A stretch of 46,928 nucleotides of DNA from Bacteroidota bacterium (GTDB lineage: Bacteria; Bacteroidota; Bacteroidia; Chitinophagales; Chitinophagaceae): assembly GCA_023430465.1 (NCBI GenBank), contig JAEZAM010000126.1:1-46928 (forward strand). Direction: 5' to 3'. Shown in pieces: positions 1 through 7,500 of this stretch. The notes below the pieces were generated by a model. It ran no database searches, was not told the DNA's origin, and saw only the letters and a program-made list of their open reading frames with translations. Both the position numbers and the translations under genes were made by a program. Numbering within the stretch: position 1 is the first letter of the stretch; each line of letters opens with the position of its first letter.

Positions 1-1071
1 GCGGTGGAAAGGGCGGGAGTTGATCCTGCCCAGGTTCAGGATGTGTTGATGGGCTGTGTGATCCAGGCCAATCTCGGCCAGGCACCGGCCCGGCAGGCGG
101 CTAAATTTGCCGGCTTGCCAGACAACGTTAATTGTACCACAGTAAATAAAGTATGCGCCAGCGGCATGAAAGCTATTTCCCAGGCCGCACAAAGTATTGC
201 ACTCGGTGATGCAGATATTGTCGTTGCCGGCGGGATGGAAAGCATGAGCAATGTGCCTTACTATGCCGAGAACATGCGGTGGGGCAATAAATACGGAAAT
301 ACCTCCCTTATCGATGGCCTTGCCAAAGACGGCCTGACCGATGTATATGACGGGAAGGCAATGGGCAATGCAGCAGAACTCTGCGCAAGCACCTGTGGCA
401 TCACGCGTGAAGACCAGGATGCCTTTGCTATCGAAAGCTACAAACGCAGCCAGGCTGCCTGGGAATCCGGCGCTTTCAACGATGAAGTGATACCGGTGGA
501 GATCCCCCAGCGGAAAGGCGCGCCGGTTGTCGTATCCCGCGACGAGGAGCCGTTCAATGTGAAGTTCGATAAGATTCCTACGCTCAATCCTGCATTCGTC
601 AAGGAGGGTACGGTTACCGCCGCCAATGCTTCCACAATGAATGATGGTGCGGCGGCACTTGTACTCATGAGCCGCGAAAAAGCTGAAGAACTCGGCATAA
701 AGCCCCTTGCCAGGATCGTTTCGTACGCAGATGCGGAACAGGCTCCTGAGTTATTCACCACAACGCCGTCCATCGCCGTTCCAAAAGCTGTTGCAAAGGC
801 AGGACTGCAAATGAATGAAATCTCTTATTTCGAATTGAACGAAGCATTTGCAGTGGTGGGTATCGCCAACAGCGAAAAAATGAAACTTTACCCAAACCAG
901 GTGAACGTGCACGGTGGTGCAGTAGCACTCGGCCATCCGCTTGGCGCCAGTGGTGCACGGATCATAGTCACACTTCTCAATATACTGCGCCGCAATGATG
1001 CACGTTACGGTGCAGCCGGCATCTGTAACGGAGGCGGAGGCGCTTCAGCCATGGTCATTGAAAAAATGTAA
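1..1071 (+). CDS. acetyl-CoA C-acetyltransferase (thiolase), 5' end outside window
   Basis: Condenses two acetyl-CoA to acetoacetyl-CoA or runs the reverse thiolysis, in the cytoplasm. The frame is open from base 1, and about 35 residues are missing compared with the roughly 390-residue family, so the true start lies upstream; the GTG at base 4 is unlikely to be it. Counting from that GTG, the acylation cysteine is C51 in NKVCASGMKA. The other thiolase signatures follow in order: NEAFAV, GHPLGASGARI with the catalytic His, and CNGGGGASAMVIE with the second catalytic Cys near the C-terminus. All catalytic positions are intact. The overall pattern fits the biosynthetic (AtoB/PhaA-like) class better than the FadA class, but this is inferred from memory of the families. 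The next gene starts 11 bases downstream and may be cotranscribed. Confidence 0.93.
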   Translation, partial: AVERAGVDPAQVQDVLMGCVIQANLGQAPARQAAKFAGLPDNVNCTTVNKVCASGMKAISQAAQSIALGDADIVVAGGMESMSNVPYYAENMRWGNKYGNTSLIDGLAKDGLTDVYDGKAMGNAAELCASTCGITREDQDAFAIESYKRSQAAWESGAFNDEVIPVEIPQRKGAPVVVSRDEEPFNVKFDKIPTLNPAFVKEGTVTAANASTMNDGAAALVLMSREKAEELGIKPLARIVSYADAEQAPELFTTTPSIAVPKAVAKAGLQMNEISYFELNEAFAVVGIANSEKMKLYPNQVNVHGGAVALGHPLGASGARIIVTLLNILRRNDARYGAAGICNGGGGASAMVIEKM

Positions 1072-1082
1072 AATCGCTTCTC

Positions 1083-1781
1083 ATGAAAACATTTTCACTT
1101 TTCCTCTGCGCCGCCATGTGTTCAGTACTTGTCAGCGCCCAAATTTCACCTACCGGATCCTGGCAATACAAGGACGGTTCCACCACGCATGTCCTGCTCT
1201 TTCATGACAGCTATTTTACCCATAGCATTTTTGATGTAGGGGGTAAACAGTTTATTCGCAGTTTCGGCGGACCCTTCCGCATCAATGCGGCCACCATGAC
1301 TGTGGACGTAGAGTTTGATACGCAAAGCAAGGACAGTGTTGGGAGATCATTTACCTATCCGTTCTCCATGAGCGGGGAAGTGATGAACTTCAATGCAGGC
1401 ACAGGTGTAATGGCATGGCAGCGGGTAGACCGGGGAAATGTAAACCTTGCGGGTAACTGGCGGATCACCGGCAGAATGGAAGGGGGCACCCTCCAACAGA
1501 TGCAGCGCGGTGACAGAAAGACATTGAAACTGCTTACAGCAGATCGTTTCCAGTGGTTCGCTATCAATCCAAAAACAAAAGAGTTTTTTGGAACGGGTGG
1601 TGGCACGTATACGTTCAAGGATGGAAAATACACAGAGACCATCGAGTTCTTCTCAAGAGATAACAGCCGCGTAGGGGCTTCGCTCAGTTTTGATGGAAAG
1701 CTGGAGGGAAACAACTGGTATCATTCCGGGAAAAGTTCCAAAGGTGATCCCATCAGCGAAGTATGGACCAGAGAAAAATAG
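1083..1781 (+). CDS. secreted protein with two lipocalin-like repeats, unknown function
   Basis: A 232-residue protein starting with a clear Sec signal peptide (MKTFSLFLCAAMCSVLVSAQ), so it is probably periplasmic or surface exposed. After the signal the sequence holds two similar halves. Each begins with a 'G-x-W' strand motif (TGSWQYKDG near residue 25 and AGNWRITGRMEGG near residue 125) and ends with a tryptophan-containing strand (GVMAWQRVDRG and ISEVWTREK). This pattern is typical of small lipocalin-like or DUF4488-like beta-barrels in Bacteroidota, which bind unknown ligands. No catalytic motif is visible. It starts 11 bases after the thiolase stop and ends 5 bases before the convergent acetyltransferase, with no hairpin between them. 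Function unknown; the lipocalin-like reading is an inference from repeat layout only. Confidence 0.75.
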   Translation: MKTFSLFLCAAMCSVLVSAQISPTGSWQYKDGSTTHVLLFHDSYFTHSIFDVGGKQFIRSFGGPFRINAATMTVDVEFDTQSKDSVGRSFTYPFSMSGEVMNFNAGTGVMAWQRVDRGNVNLAGNWRITGRMEGGTLQQMQRGDRKTLKLLTADRFQWFAINPKTKEFFGTGGGTYTFKDGKYTETIEFFSRDNSRVGASLSFDGKLEGNNWYHSGKSSKGDPISEVWTREK

Positions 1782-1786
1782 GGACG

Positions 1787-2302
1787 TTATTGCACGGCTG
1801 CTTTCATCAGCACATCATCCTGCGGATCGTTACCTAACCAAAAGGTATGCTTTGCAAAAACCGTAAAGCCATATCGCTTATAAAAACGCAGGGCACGCTC
1901 ATTTTTTTCCCATACACCCAGCCAGATGAGGTTATAATTTCCTTCCCTTGCCAGCCGGAAACATTCATCCATCAATCGTTTGCCCATACCGCTACCAATC
2001 ATTTCACGGGTCACATAGATTCGTGCCAGCTCGATTGAATTCTTATCCTCCAGCGTTGGCGGGGTGTTATTCATCCGGAGCCGTACATATCCGGCAGGCT
2101 CACCATCATTTTCGGCAATAAGAAAAATATTGCCCGCCGCGCCAACCTCCGCCATCAGTAGATCAACAGTGAATTGCTCATTCATGAATTTATCCATGTC
2201 CTCTTTCCTGTTCATCGGGGCAAAGGTTTCATAAAATGTGCGACGGCTGAGATCGGCAATGAGTGCTGCGTCAGCTTTTGTAGCCTCACGAATGGTGATC
2301 AT
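1787..2302 (-). CDS. GNAT-family N-acetyltransferase
   Basis: A 171-residue single-domain protein expected to move an acetyl group from acetyl-CoA to an amine on a small molecule or protein; the substrate cannot be told from sequence. It begins with the usual GNAT opening (MITIREATKADAALIADLS). The acetyl-CoA pyrophosphate-binding motif is seen as REMIGSGMGKRLMDECF around residues 95-115, preceded by the beta-4 strand IELARIYV and followed by the beta-5 motif NLIWLGVWEKNERALRFYKRYGF, which is typical of the RimI/PaiA-like branch. It starts 6 bases after the stop of the upstream membrane protein gene and is probably the last gene of a ypdA operon on the minus strand. Confidence 0.9.
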   Translation of the reverse strand: MITIREATKADAALIADLSRRTFYETFAPMNRKEDMDKFMNEQFTVDLLMAEVGAAGNIFLIAENDGEPAGYVRLRMNNTPPTLEDKNSIELARIYVTREMIGSGMGKRLMDECFRLAREGNYNLIWLGVWEKNERALRFYKRYGFTVFAKHTFWLGNDPQDDVLMKAAVQ

Positions 2303-2308
2303 GTCAAC

Positions 2309-3736
2309 TTATTTTATGACTTTATCCTCGAAATAATCGTACCGGGAAGATTTGCCGGTGCGGAGATCGATACTATGAAGGATATTTTGCTCATCTCCAC
2401 TCAATTCTTCATTGTCACGTCCCAAAACAAGAATCCGGTCCCCCGTTACCAGCCAGTCTGCCCAGTCTCTGAGATGAGAGTTGATCGTCCACAAGACTTT
2501 CCCATCTCTGTCGATACGCGTAAGCAGGATAAGGCCAGCGTTCCCAACCGTTTCTTTATGTACTATCAGAAGATCGCGGTTGTTCCCCAATCTCATTGCA
2601 TATCCCGTCTGTTTATCCAGCAGGAAGCCTCCATTCAGGAATACTTCAGTTGCAGTTTTCGACTCTTCTTTTGCCAGCATATACTCCCGGTTTCTGTCAG
2701 CTTTGACCGGGGCCTGGTAGAACTGGCGGCGCGCTGACTCCTGGTGTGCGCTCTGGAGATAGATGCGTTCCGGAAGTTTGTCAAACTCGGATACTGTATA
2801 TAATCCCCGCCACACACCACCGCTTGTGTCAGCATTGATTTTTATCTGGGAAAAATGCAGGCTGGTTTTAGATTTAATGTTGGCCGCGGCACGTCGTGTT
2901 TCCTGTAAGTGCCGGTCAGTGCTTTCAGTAACACGAAGAAGTTCCTGTAAACTGTCCGCTGCCTGTTGTACAAGTGCCCGCTCCGCGTTGAACTCGCGTA
3001 TCATAGCCTGATATTCCGTTACAGTGATCTCTCTGGCAGCAAGCAGACGGGAAGGATTTCTCAGCTTGTTTTCCATGAGGCTGTCCCTTCGAATGCTGTT
3101 TTGTCGCAATTGTTGCCTGAGGCCGATAGTTGCAAGGGAAGATGAATTGTTCTCTTCAGTATCAGCAGAAGGAGAGAGCAGCAGGGTGGTCGTGTTGAGT
3201 CGGAACACTGATCCGTCCGTGAGCGTGATCACAAAACTGTTGTCGACATCATCAAATTGATAGAACCGGCGTTCCAGCGGAAACTTACCTTTTGCTGCGG
3301 GGTTCAGTTTTTCGATTGCCTTGATATCTGCGACCAAAGCCAGGGTGAACGGGTCAAACCTTTTCAGCCCTCCGGCAAATACCCAGGCATAACCCCCGGC
3401 CGATGCGATCATCTCAACGGGAAACTGTCGGAGGGAACTCTGATCTGCAATTTTCTTTTCATCGATTCGGGCTCCCGTTTCGGGATCATTAGTTTGCAGG
3501 TAATAACTTGTCTTTACCGATTTGCGGACGAAACCGCCTGAGCGTTCATAGCTTACCGTTTTATCGAACTGAACAAGCGACAGGGTGAGCGATCGCCCAT
3601 CCTTTTCAAAATAAAGCAGGGGTGCACGCACCGAACGTTCATCATATTGGGCGAGGCAACCCCGCAGGAGGAAGACAAAGGCAATGATAATGCCGCCGAT
3701 AGTAATCGCGCCGCCAAGGAGTAATCCTTTTTTCAT
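2309..3736 (-). CDS. membrane-anchored protein of unknown function (possibly PA2928-like)
   Basis: A 475-residue protein with one N-terminal transmembrane segment (GAITIGGIIIAFVFLLRG, about residues 9-26) followed by a large domain outside the membrane. The N-terminal half (40-195) reads as repeated beta strands, including SAGGYAWVFAGGLKRFDPFTL and TDGSVFRLNTTTL, which suggests a beta-propeller-like fold. Residues about 215-300 are rich in Arg, Glu and Gln and look helical or coiled coil. The C-terminal part returns to beta strands (DLLIVHKET, ILLTRIDRDGKVLWTI). The general layout recalls proteins annotated as PA2928 family, but I am not certain. It lies between ypdA (62-base gap) and a GNAT gene (6-base gap), all on the minus strand. 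No enzyme motif was recognised. Confidence 0.7.
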   Translation of the reverse strand: MKKGLLLGGAITIGGIIIAFVFLLRGCLAQYDERSVRAPLLYFEKDGRSLTLSLVQFDKTVSYERSGGFVRKSVKTSYYLQTNDPETGARIDEKKIADQSSLRQFPVEMIASAGGYAWVFAGGLKRFDPFTLALVADIKAIEKLNPAAKGKFPLERRFYQFDDVDNSFVITLTDGSVFRLNTTTLLLSPSADTEENNSSSLATIGLRQQLRQNSIRRDSLMENKLRNPSRLLAAREITVTEYQAMIREFNAERALVQQAADSLQELLRVTESTDRHLQETRRAAANIKSKTSLHFSQIKINADTSGGVWRGLYTVSEFDKLPERIYLQSAHQESARRQFYQAPVKADRNREYMLAKEESKTATEVFLNGGFLLDKQTGYAMRLGNNRDLLIVHKETVGNAGLILLTRIDRDGKVLWTINSHLRDWADWLVTGDRILVLGRDNEELSGDEQNILHSIDLRTGKSSRYDYFEDKVIK

Positions 3737-3798
3737 GCCGCGAAACTATCAGCAGCAGGGCAGGTCTGATACACCGATTAGCCAGAGGAACCGGTTGA

Positions 3799-4779
3799 TT
3801 AGCTAACGGGTTTACGGGAGGTAATATGTGATATGATATTGACCGCGTGCTGTCGCGAGTTCTCAATGAATAGACGGTGTGTGTTCATACCCCCGCAGAT
3901 CACACCGGCCAGGTAGAGCCCCGGTACATTCGTTTCCTGTGTCTGCTCGTTCACGGAAGGGCAGGAGACAGCATCCTCCGACAAAGTGATACCACAATTG
4001 CGAAGGAAACCAAGATCGGGCTGGTAACCGGTGGCTGCAATGACATGGTCGTTGGGGAGTGTGATCAATCCGTCAGGTGTTTCTATGTCCACTTCGTGTT
4101 GGCGAATAGCCCTGATCCGGCTATGGAAGAAAGCGCTGATTGACCCTTCTTCGATGCGGTTGATGATATCGGGGCGCACCCAGTATTTTACCCGCTTGCC
4201 TATTTCTGCTCCACGTATTACCATCGTGACCTCGGCTCCCTTTCGCCAGGTTTCCAATGCAGCATCAACAGCAGAGTTTTGCGCGCCTGTAACAATCACT
4301 TTTCTGAAGGCATAGGGATGCGGCTCGCGGTAGTAGTGGGTAACTTTCGGAAGATCCTCGCCCGGTACGTTGAGTAGATAGGGAATATCATGAAAACCTG
4401 TAGCAATGACCACATGAGCCGCGTGGTAGGTGGCTTTATTTGTTACAACGGTAAAATCATGCATACGATCGCGGGTCACGGAAGTGACGCGCTCATACAG
4501 ACGGATGGGCAGCTCAAGCCCTTGCGCTACGCGACGGTAATACTCCAGCGCTTCGGGCCTTGTGGGTTTGGCATTGTTGGAAACAAAGGGCACCCCACCG
4601 ATCTCCAGACGCTCCGAAGTGGAGAAAAACGTCATGTTGACCGGGTAGTTGTATATGGAATTGACCAGAGCCCCCTTTTCGATGATGAGATGGCGAAGGC
4701 CTGCTTTCTGCGCTTCGATGGCACAGGCAAGACCAATGGGGCCGCCGCCAATGATGATAAGCTGGTATGTATCCGGCAT
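3799..4779 (-). CDS. ypdA: YpdA-type FAD-dependent bacillithiol disulfide reductase
   Basis: Predicted to reduce oxidised bacillithiol (BSSB) with NADPH, keeping the cytoplasmic low-molecular-weight thiol pool reduced. The protein opens with a Rossmann FAD motif (IIIGGGPIGLACAIEA, glycines near residues 10-15). It has the YpdA-type segment NYPVNMTFFSTSERLEIGG, a second dinucleotide motif VIVTGAQNSAVDAALE, where YpdA proteins usually read GxGNSAVD, and the C-terminal FAD stretch VPGLYLAGVICGG. There is no CxxC redox pair, which fits YpdA rather than thioredoxin reductase. I chose the ATG at 4779; the frame extends to a TTG at 4794, but a strong -7 box lies exactly between them. Divergent from pdhB and first gene of a probable three-gene minus-strand operon. 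Confidence 0.9.
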   Translation of the reverse strand: MPDTYQLIIIGGGPIGLACAIEAQKAGLRHLIIEKGALVNSIYNYPVNMTFFSTSERLEIGGVPFVSNNAKPTRPEALEYYRRVAQGLELPIRLYERVTSVTRDRMHDFTVVTNKATYHAAHVVIATGFHDIPYLLNVPGEDLPKVTHYYREPHPYAFRKVIVTGAQNSAVDAALETWRKGAEVTMVIRGAEIGKRVKYWVRPDIINRIEEGSISAFFHSRIRAIRQHEVDIETPDGLITLPNDHVIAATGYQPDLGFLRNCGITLSEDAVSCPSVNEQTQETNVPGLYLAGVICGGMNTHRLFIENSRQHAVNIISHITSRKPVS

Positions 4780-4782
4780 AGG

Positions 4783-4790
4783 CAAATATA
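4783..4790 (-). promoter_or_regulatory. -7 promoter box of ypdA
   Basis: The minus strand reads TATATTTG, a perfect match to the Bacteroidota -7 consensus TAnnTTTG. Only three bases separate it from the ATG at 4779, so transcription would begin at or within a base or two of the start codon. This makes ypdA a leaderless candidate and argues against the TTG at 4794 as the start. No clear -33 element was found. Confidence 0.6.
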
Positions 4791-4869
4791 ACAAGGCCGG
4801 GAAGTTTTGGTTGTTCTGCTTTGCCCTGGTTCCGCTATCCGTATTTTAGGTTTTATCCACCCTGTCACC

Positions 4870-4877
4870 TAAATTTG
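4870..4877 (+). promoter_or_regulatory. -7 promoter box of pdhB
   Basis: TAAATTTG matches the Bacteroidota -7 consensus TAnnTTTG exactly and lies 27 bases before the pdhB ATG. The 125-base gap between ypdA and pdhB therefore holds two divergent promoters. Confidence 0.6.
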
Positions 4878-4904
4878 CCCTGCTTTTAAAACAGCATGTA
4901 AACA

Positions 4905-5894
4905 ATGGCAAGATCAATAGCATTCCGGGAAGCGATCCGCGAGGCAATGTCCGAAGAAATGAGAAGAGATGAGCGGGTATTCCTGATGGGTGAGGAAGTG
5001 GCCGAATACAATGGAGCTTACAAGGTGAGCCAGGGAATGCTCGCAGAGTTTGGAGCAAAAAGGGTGATCGACACCCCGATTGCTGAACTGGGATTTACGG
5101 CGGTTGGCGTCGGCGCCGCACAAAACGGACTTCGCCCGATCGTTGAGTTCATGACCTGGAATTTTGCCGTACTTGCTTTAGATCAAATTTTAAATACCGC
5201 TTCCAAAATGTTGGCAATGAGCGGCGGACAGATTTCCTGCCCGATCGTATTTCGTGGCGGGAATGGGTCAGCCGGACAGTTGGGTGCTCAGCATTCCACG
5301 GCATTTGAATCCCTTTACGCGAATATCCCTGGTATTAAAGTCGTTTCTCCCAGCAACGGTTATGACGCTAAAGGATTGCTGAAACAAGCTATCCGCTACG
5401 AGGAAGACCCGGTGATGTTCATGGAAAGCGAGCAGATGTATGGCGACAAGAGCGAGGTTCCGGACGAGGAATACTACATCGAGCTGGGTAAGGCGGACGT
5501 AAAAAAGGCCGGAACGGATGTAACCATCGTCTCTTTTAATAAAATGATGAAGGTGGCACTTGGTGCTGCTGCAGAGCTGGAAAAAGAAGGCGTCAATGCA
5601 GAAGTGGTTGACCTACGCACCATTCGTCCGCTGGACTGGAAAACGATCCTGGAAAGCGTGAAGAAGACAAATCGACTGGTAATCGTAGAAGAGCAGTGGC
5701 CCTTTGCCTCTGTTTCTTCCGAGATCACTTACCAGATCCAGAAAGAAGGATTTGATTACCTGGATGCACCGATCCGCCGGATCACGGCTGCGGATGCACC
5801 ACTTCACTACGCACCAAACCTGGTCGCGGCAGCCCTTCCTGATGTTGCTAGAACGGTTAAGCTGGTAAAGGAAGTTATGTACCAGAAAAAATAA
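4905..5894 (+). CDS. pdhB: pyruvate dehydrogenase E1 component, beta subunit
   Basis: With the E1 alpha subunit it forms the thiamine-diphosphate-dependent enzyme that decarboxylates pyruvate and passes the acetyl group to lipoylated E2. The 329-residue length is standard for E1 beta. Visible family signatures are the N-terminal REAIREAMSEEMRRDERVFLMGEEVAEYNGAYKV split across the first 45 residues (with the ThDP-contacting glutamate of MGEEV), DTPIAELGFTAVGVGAA, the potassium-site region CPIVFRGGNG, and the C-terminal transketolase domain with VVDLRTIRPLD and IVEEQWPFASVSSEI. E1 alpha and E2 are not nearby; in many Bacteroidota pdhB is separate from them. Lipoyl synthase, needed to activate E2, lies about 21 kb away in this window. 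A strong terminator follows immediately. Confidence 0.95.
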   Translation: MARSIAFREAIREAMSEEMRRDERVFLMGEEVAEYNGAYKVSQGMLAEFGAKRVIDTPIAELGFTAVGVGAAQNGLRPIVEFMTWNFAVLALDQILNTASKMLAMSGGQISCPIVFRGGNGSAGQLGAQHSTAFESLYANIPGIKVVSPSNGYDAKGLLKQAIRYEEDPVMFMESEQMYGDKSEVPDEEYYIELGKADVKKAGTDVTIVSFNKMMKVALGAAAELEKEGVNAEVVDLRTIRPLDWKTILESVKKTNRLVIVEEQWPFASVSSEITYQIQKEGFDYLDAPIRRITAADAPLHYAPNLVAAALPDVARTVKLVKEVMYQKK

Positions 5895-5917
5895 AACCGA
5901 TTAGATGAATCTCCTGT

Positions 5918-5951
5918 AACCCGCCACCGGTAACCCGCTGGCGGGTTTTTT
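5918..5951 (+). terminator. intrinsic terminator of pdhB
   Basis: A perfect 9-bp stem, AACCCGCCA (5918-5926) pairing with TGGCGGGTT (5939-5947), with a 12-base loop and a run of six T ending at 5951. It begins 24 bases after the pdhB stop. Confidence 0.88.
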
Positions 5952-6062
5952 GTTCGCTGCACTCTAAAAATACTTTCATAATTTTTGGGGTGGGATGCAG
6001 CGGATTAAGTAAGATTGTGCATCTTTGTAATGGTTTTTCATAGGATATTGGATTTTAAAAGC

Positions 6063-6094
6063 GAGGCTGGATTTCTATCCGGCCTCTATTTTTT
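6063..6094 (+). terminator. second terminator-like hairpin, no gene upstream
   Basis: GAGGCTGGA (6063-6071) pairs with TCCGGCCTC (6078-6086) over 9 bp with one G-U pair and a 6-base loop, followed by a T-rich tail (6087-6094). Because pdhB already ends at 5951, this hairpin probably ends a separate short transcript. Confidence 0.6.
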
Positions 6095-6169
6095 CCAGGA
6101 ACCCTCATTCTCTCCCCGGCGGATCCCTGCCCGCAGCGAACTCAACAACTTATACTGCCGACTTTCGAC

Positions 6170-6177
6170 TACTTTTG
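6170..6177 (+). promoter_or_regulatory. -7 promoter box of the sigma-54-type regulator
   Basis: TACTTTTG matches TAnnTTTG exactly and is 22 bases upstream of the ATG at 6200, which supports that start. Confidence 0.55.
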
Positions 6178-6199
6178 CGGCCTAAACTTTTCAATCAGC

Positions 6200-7360
6200 A
6201 TGGCAGACATTCTCATTATAGATGATGAAAAAGCGATACGTAAGACGCTTTCGGAGATTCTTTCCTTTGAAGGTTACAAGCTGGACGAAGCCTCTGATGG
6301 CGAAGAAGGGCTGAAGAAGTTCAAGGAGAAAAACTATGATGTTGTGCTTTGCGATATCAAGATGCCGAAGCTGGACGGTATCGAGTTTCTTCAGAAAGCG
6401 GCAGAGACCAACCCCGATGTACCCATTATCATGATATCGGGCCACGGTAACATAGAAACAGCCGTCGAAGCCGTGAAGAAGGGCGCGTATGATTTCATTT
6501 CGAAACCACCCGATCTCAACCGGCTGCTGATTACCATCCGGAATGCCATGGAGAAGACCAGCCTGGTGACTGAGACGAAAGTGCTGAAACGTAAAGTGAC
6601 GCGGGTCCAGGAGATGATCGGCGGATCCGCACCCATACAGCGCATAAAGGATACCATTGAAAAAGTCGCGCCCACGGATGCGCGTATTCTCATCACGGGC
6701 GAAAATGGCGTTGGTAAAGAACTCGTCGCCCGCTGGGTGCATGAGAAAAGCAACCGCGTCACCGGGCCGCTGGTAGAAGTTAACTGTGCCGCAATCCCCA
6801 CCGAGCTGATCGAGAGCGAATTGTTTGGTCATGAAAAAGGATCATTCACCTCAGCGATCAAACAACGGATCGGGAAGTTTGAGCAGGCCAATGGCGGCAC
6901 ACTTTTTCTCGATGAGATCGGTGACATGAGCCTCAGCGCACAGGCCAAAGTGCTGCGTGCCCTGCAGGAAGGCAAGATCACGAGGGTAGGCGCGGATAAA
7001 GATATCAACGTAGACGTACGTGTTATTGCCGCAACGAATAAAGATCTCCTGAAAGAAGTGGAGGAAAAAACATTCCGGCTTGACCTTTATCACCGCCTGA
7101 GCGTTATACTCATTCACGTACCTTCCCTGAACGAACGCAAAGACGATATACCTATGCTGGTGGATCAGTTCCTTGCAGATATCTGCTCGGACTACGGCAT
7201 TGCATTGAAGTCGATCGATGACGATGCGATCAAACTGCTGAAGGATTATAACTGGACGGGAAACATCCGTGAACTGCGGAACGTGGTGGAGCGACTGGTG
7301 ATCCTTTCAGCCAAGACTATCACCGGTGAGGATGTGGCCAATTATGTGATGCCGCGTTAA
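6200..7360 (+). CDS. sigma-54-type response regulator lacking a DNA-binding domain
   Basis: A 386-residue two-domain protein. Residues 1-120 are a complete receiver: acidic pair D8/D9, phosphoacceptor D52 (CDIKMPKLDG), S80 and K102 (SKPPD). Residues about 140-386 are an AAA+ sigma-54 interaction domain with Walker A GENGVGKE (167-174), Walker B LFLDEIGD (D238/E239), and LYHRLSVI with an arginine-finger-type Arg. The loop that touches sigma-54, normally GAFTGA, reads GSFTSA (214-219). The protein ends at the last helices of the AAA+ domain (NIRELRNVVERLVIL), so the Fis-type helix-turn-helix that normally adds 60-90 residues is missing. NtrC-like proteins are usually 440-480 residues. No histidine kinase gene is nearby. 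It probably works with sigma-54 without direct DNA recognition, or through a partner, but that is inference. Confidence 0.92.
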   Translation: MADILIIDDEKAIRKTLSEILSFEGYKLDEASDGEEGLKKFKEKNYDVVLCDIKMPKLDGIEFLQKAAETNPDVPIIMISGHGNIETAVEAVKKGAYDFISKPPDLNRLLITIRNAMEKTSLVTETKVLKRKVTRVQEMIGGSAPIQRIKDTIEKVAPTDARILITGENGVGKELVARWVHEKSNRVTGPLVEVNCAAIPTELIESELFGHEKGSFTSAIKQRIGKFEQANGGTLFLDEIGDMSLSAQAKVLRALQEGKITRVGADKDINVDVRVIAATNKDLLKEVEEKTFRLDLYHRLSVILIHVPSLNERKDDIPMLVDQFLADICSDYGIALKSIDDDAIKLLKDYNWTGNIRELRNVVERLVILSAKTITGEDVANYVMPR

Positions 7361-7394
7361 GCAGCATTCCGTTTGTCAGAATCGACGCACCATT

Positions 7395-7412
7395 TACCGG
7401 CAATAGCCGGTA
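7395..7412. other. perfect hairpin after the response regulator gene
   Basis: TACCGGC and GCCGGTA form a 7-bp perfect stem with an AATA loop, 34 bases after the stop codon at 7360. The T tract behind it is broken (ACTTTACCGCTTTT), so it is at best a weak terminator and may instead protect the transcript end. Confidence 0.4.
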
Positions 7413-7500
7413 CTTTACCGCTTTTATAGAAACTTTGCGCCGGAGGATTTTGCCCGGGACGATATTATAATATTTTTACGGCCAATTAAACAAAGGGTTC

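Larger units (their letters stand above)
5895..6199. other. 305-base gap with two terminators and possible short RNA
   Basis: The gap between pdhB and the response regulator has no credible reading frame. It holds the pdhB terminator (5918-5951), then about 110 bases that lead into a second terminator hairpin (6063-6094), then the promoter of the response regulator (6170-6177). A second terminator with no gene in front of it suggests a short independent transcript starting after the near-consensus box CATCTTTG at 6020-6027. Confidence 0.5.

Noticed and set aside
6191..6832. Minus-strand frame of 213 codons opposite the response regulator
   Set aside because: Fully covered by the receiver and AAA+ motifs of the plus-strand gene; no promoter or domain of its own.
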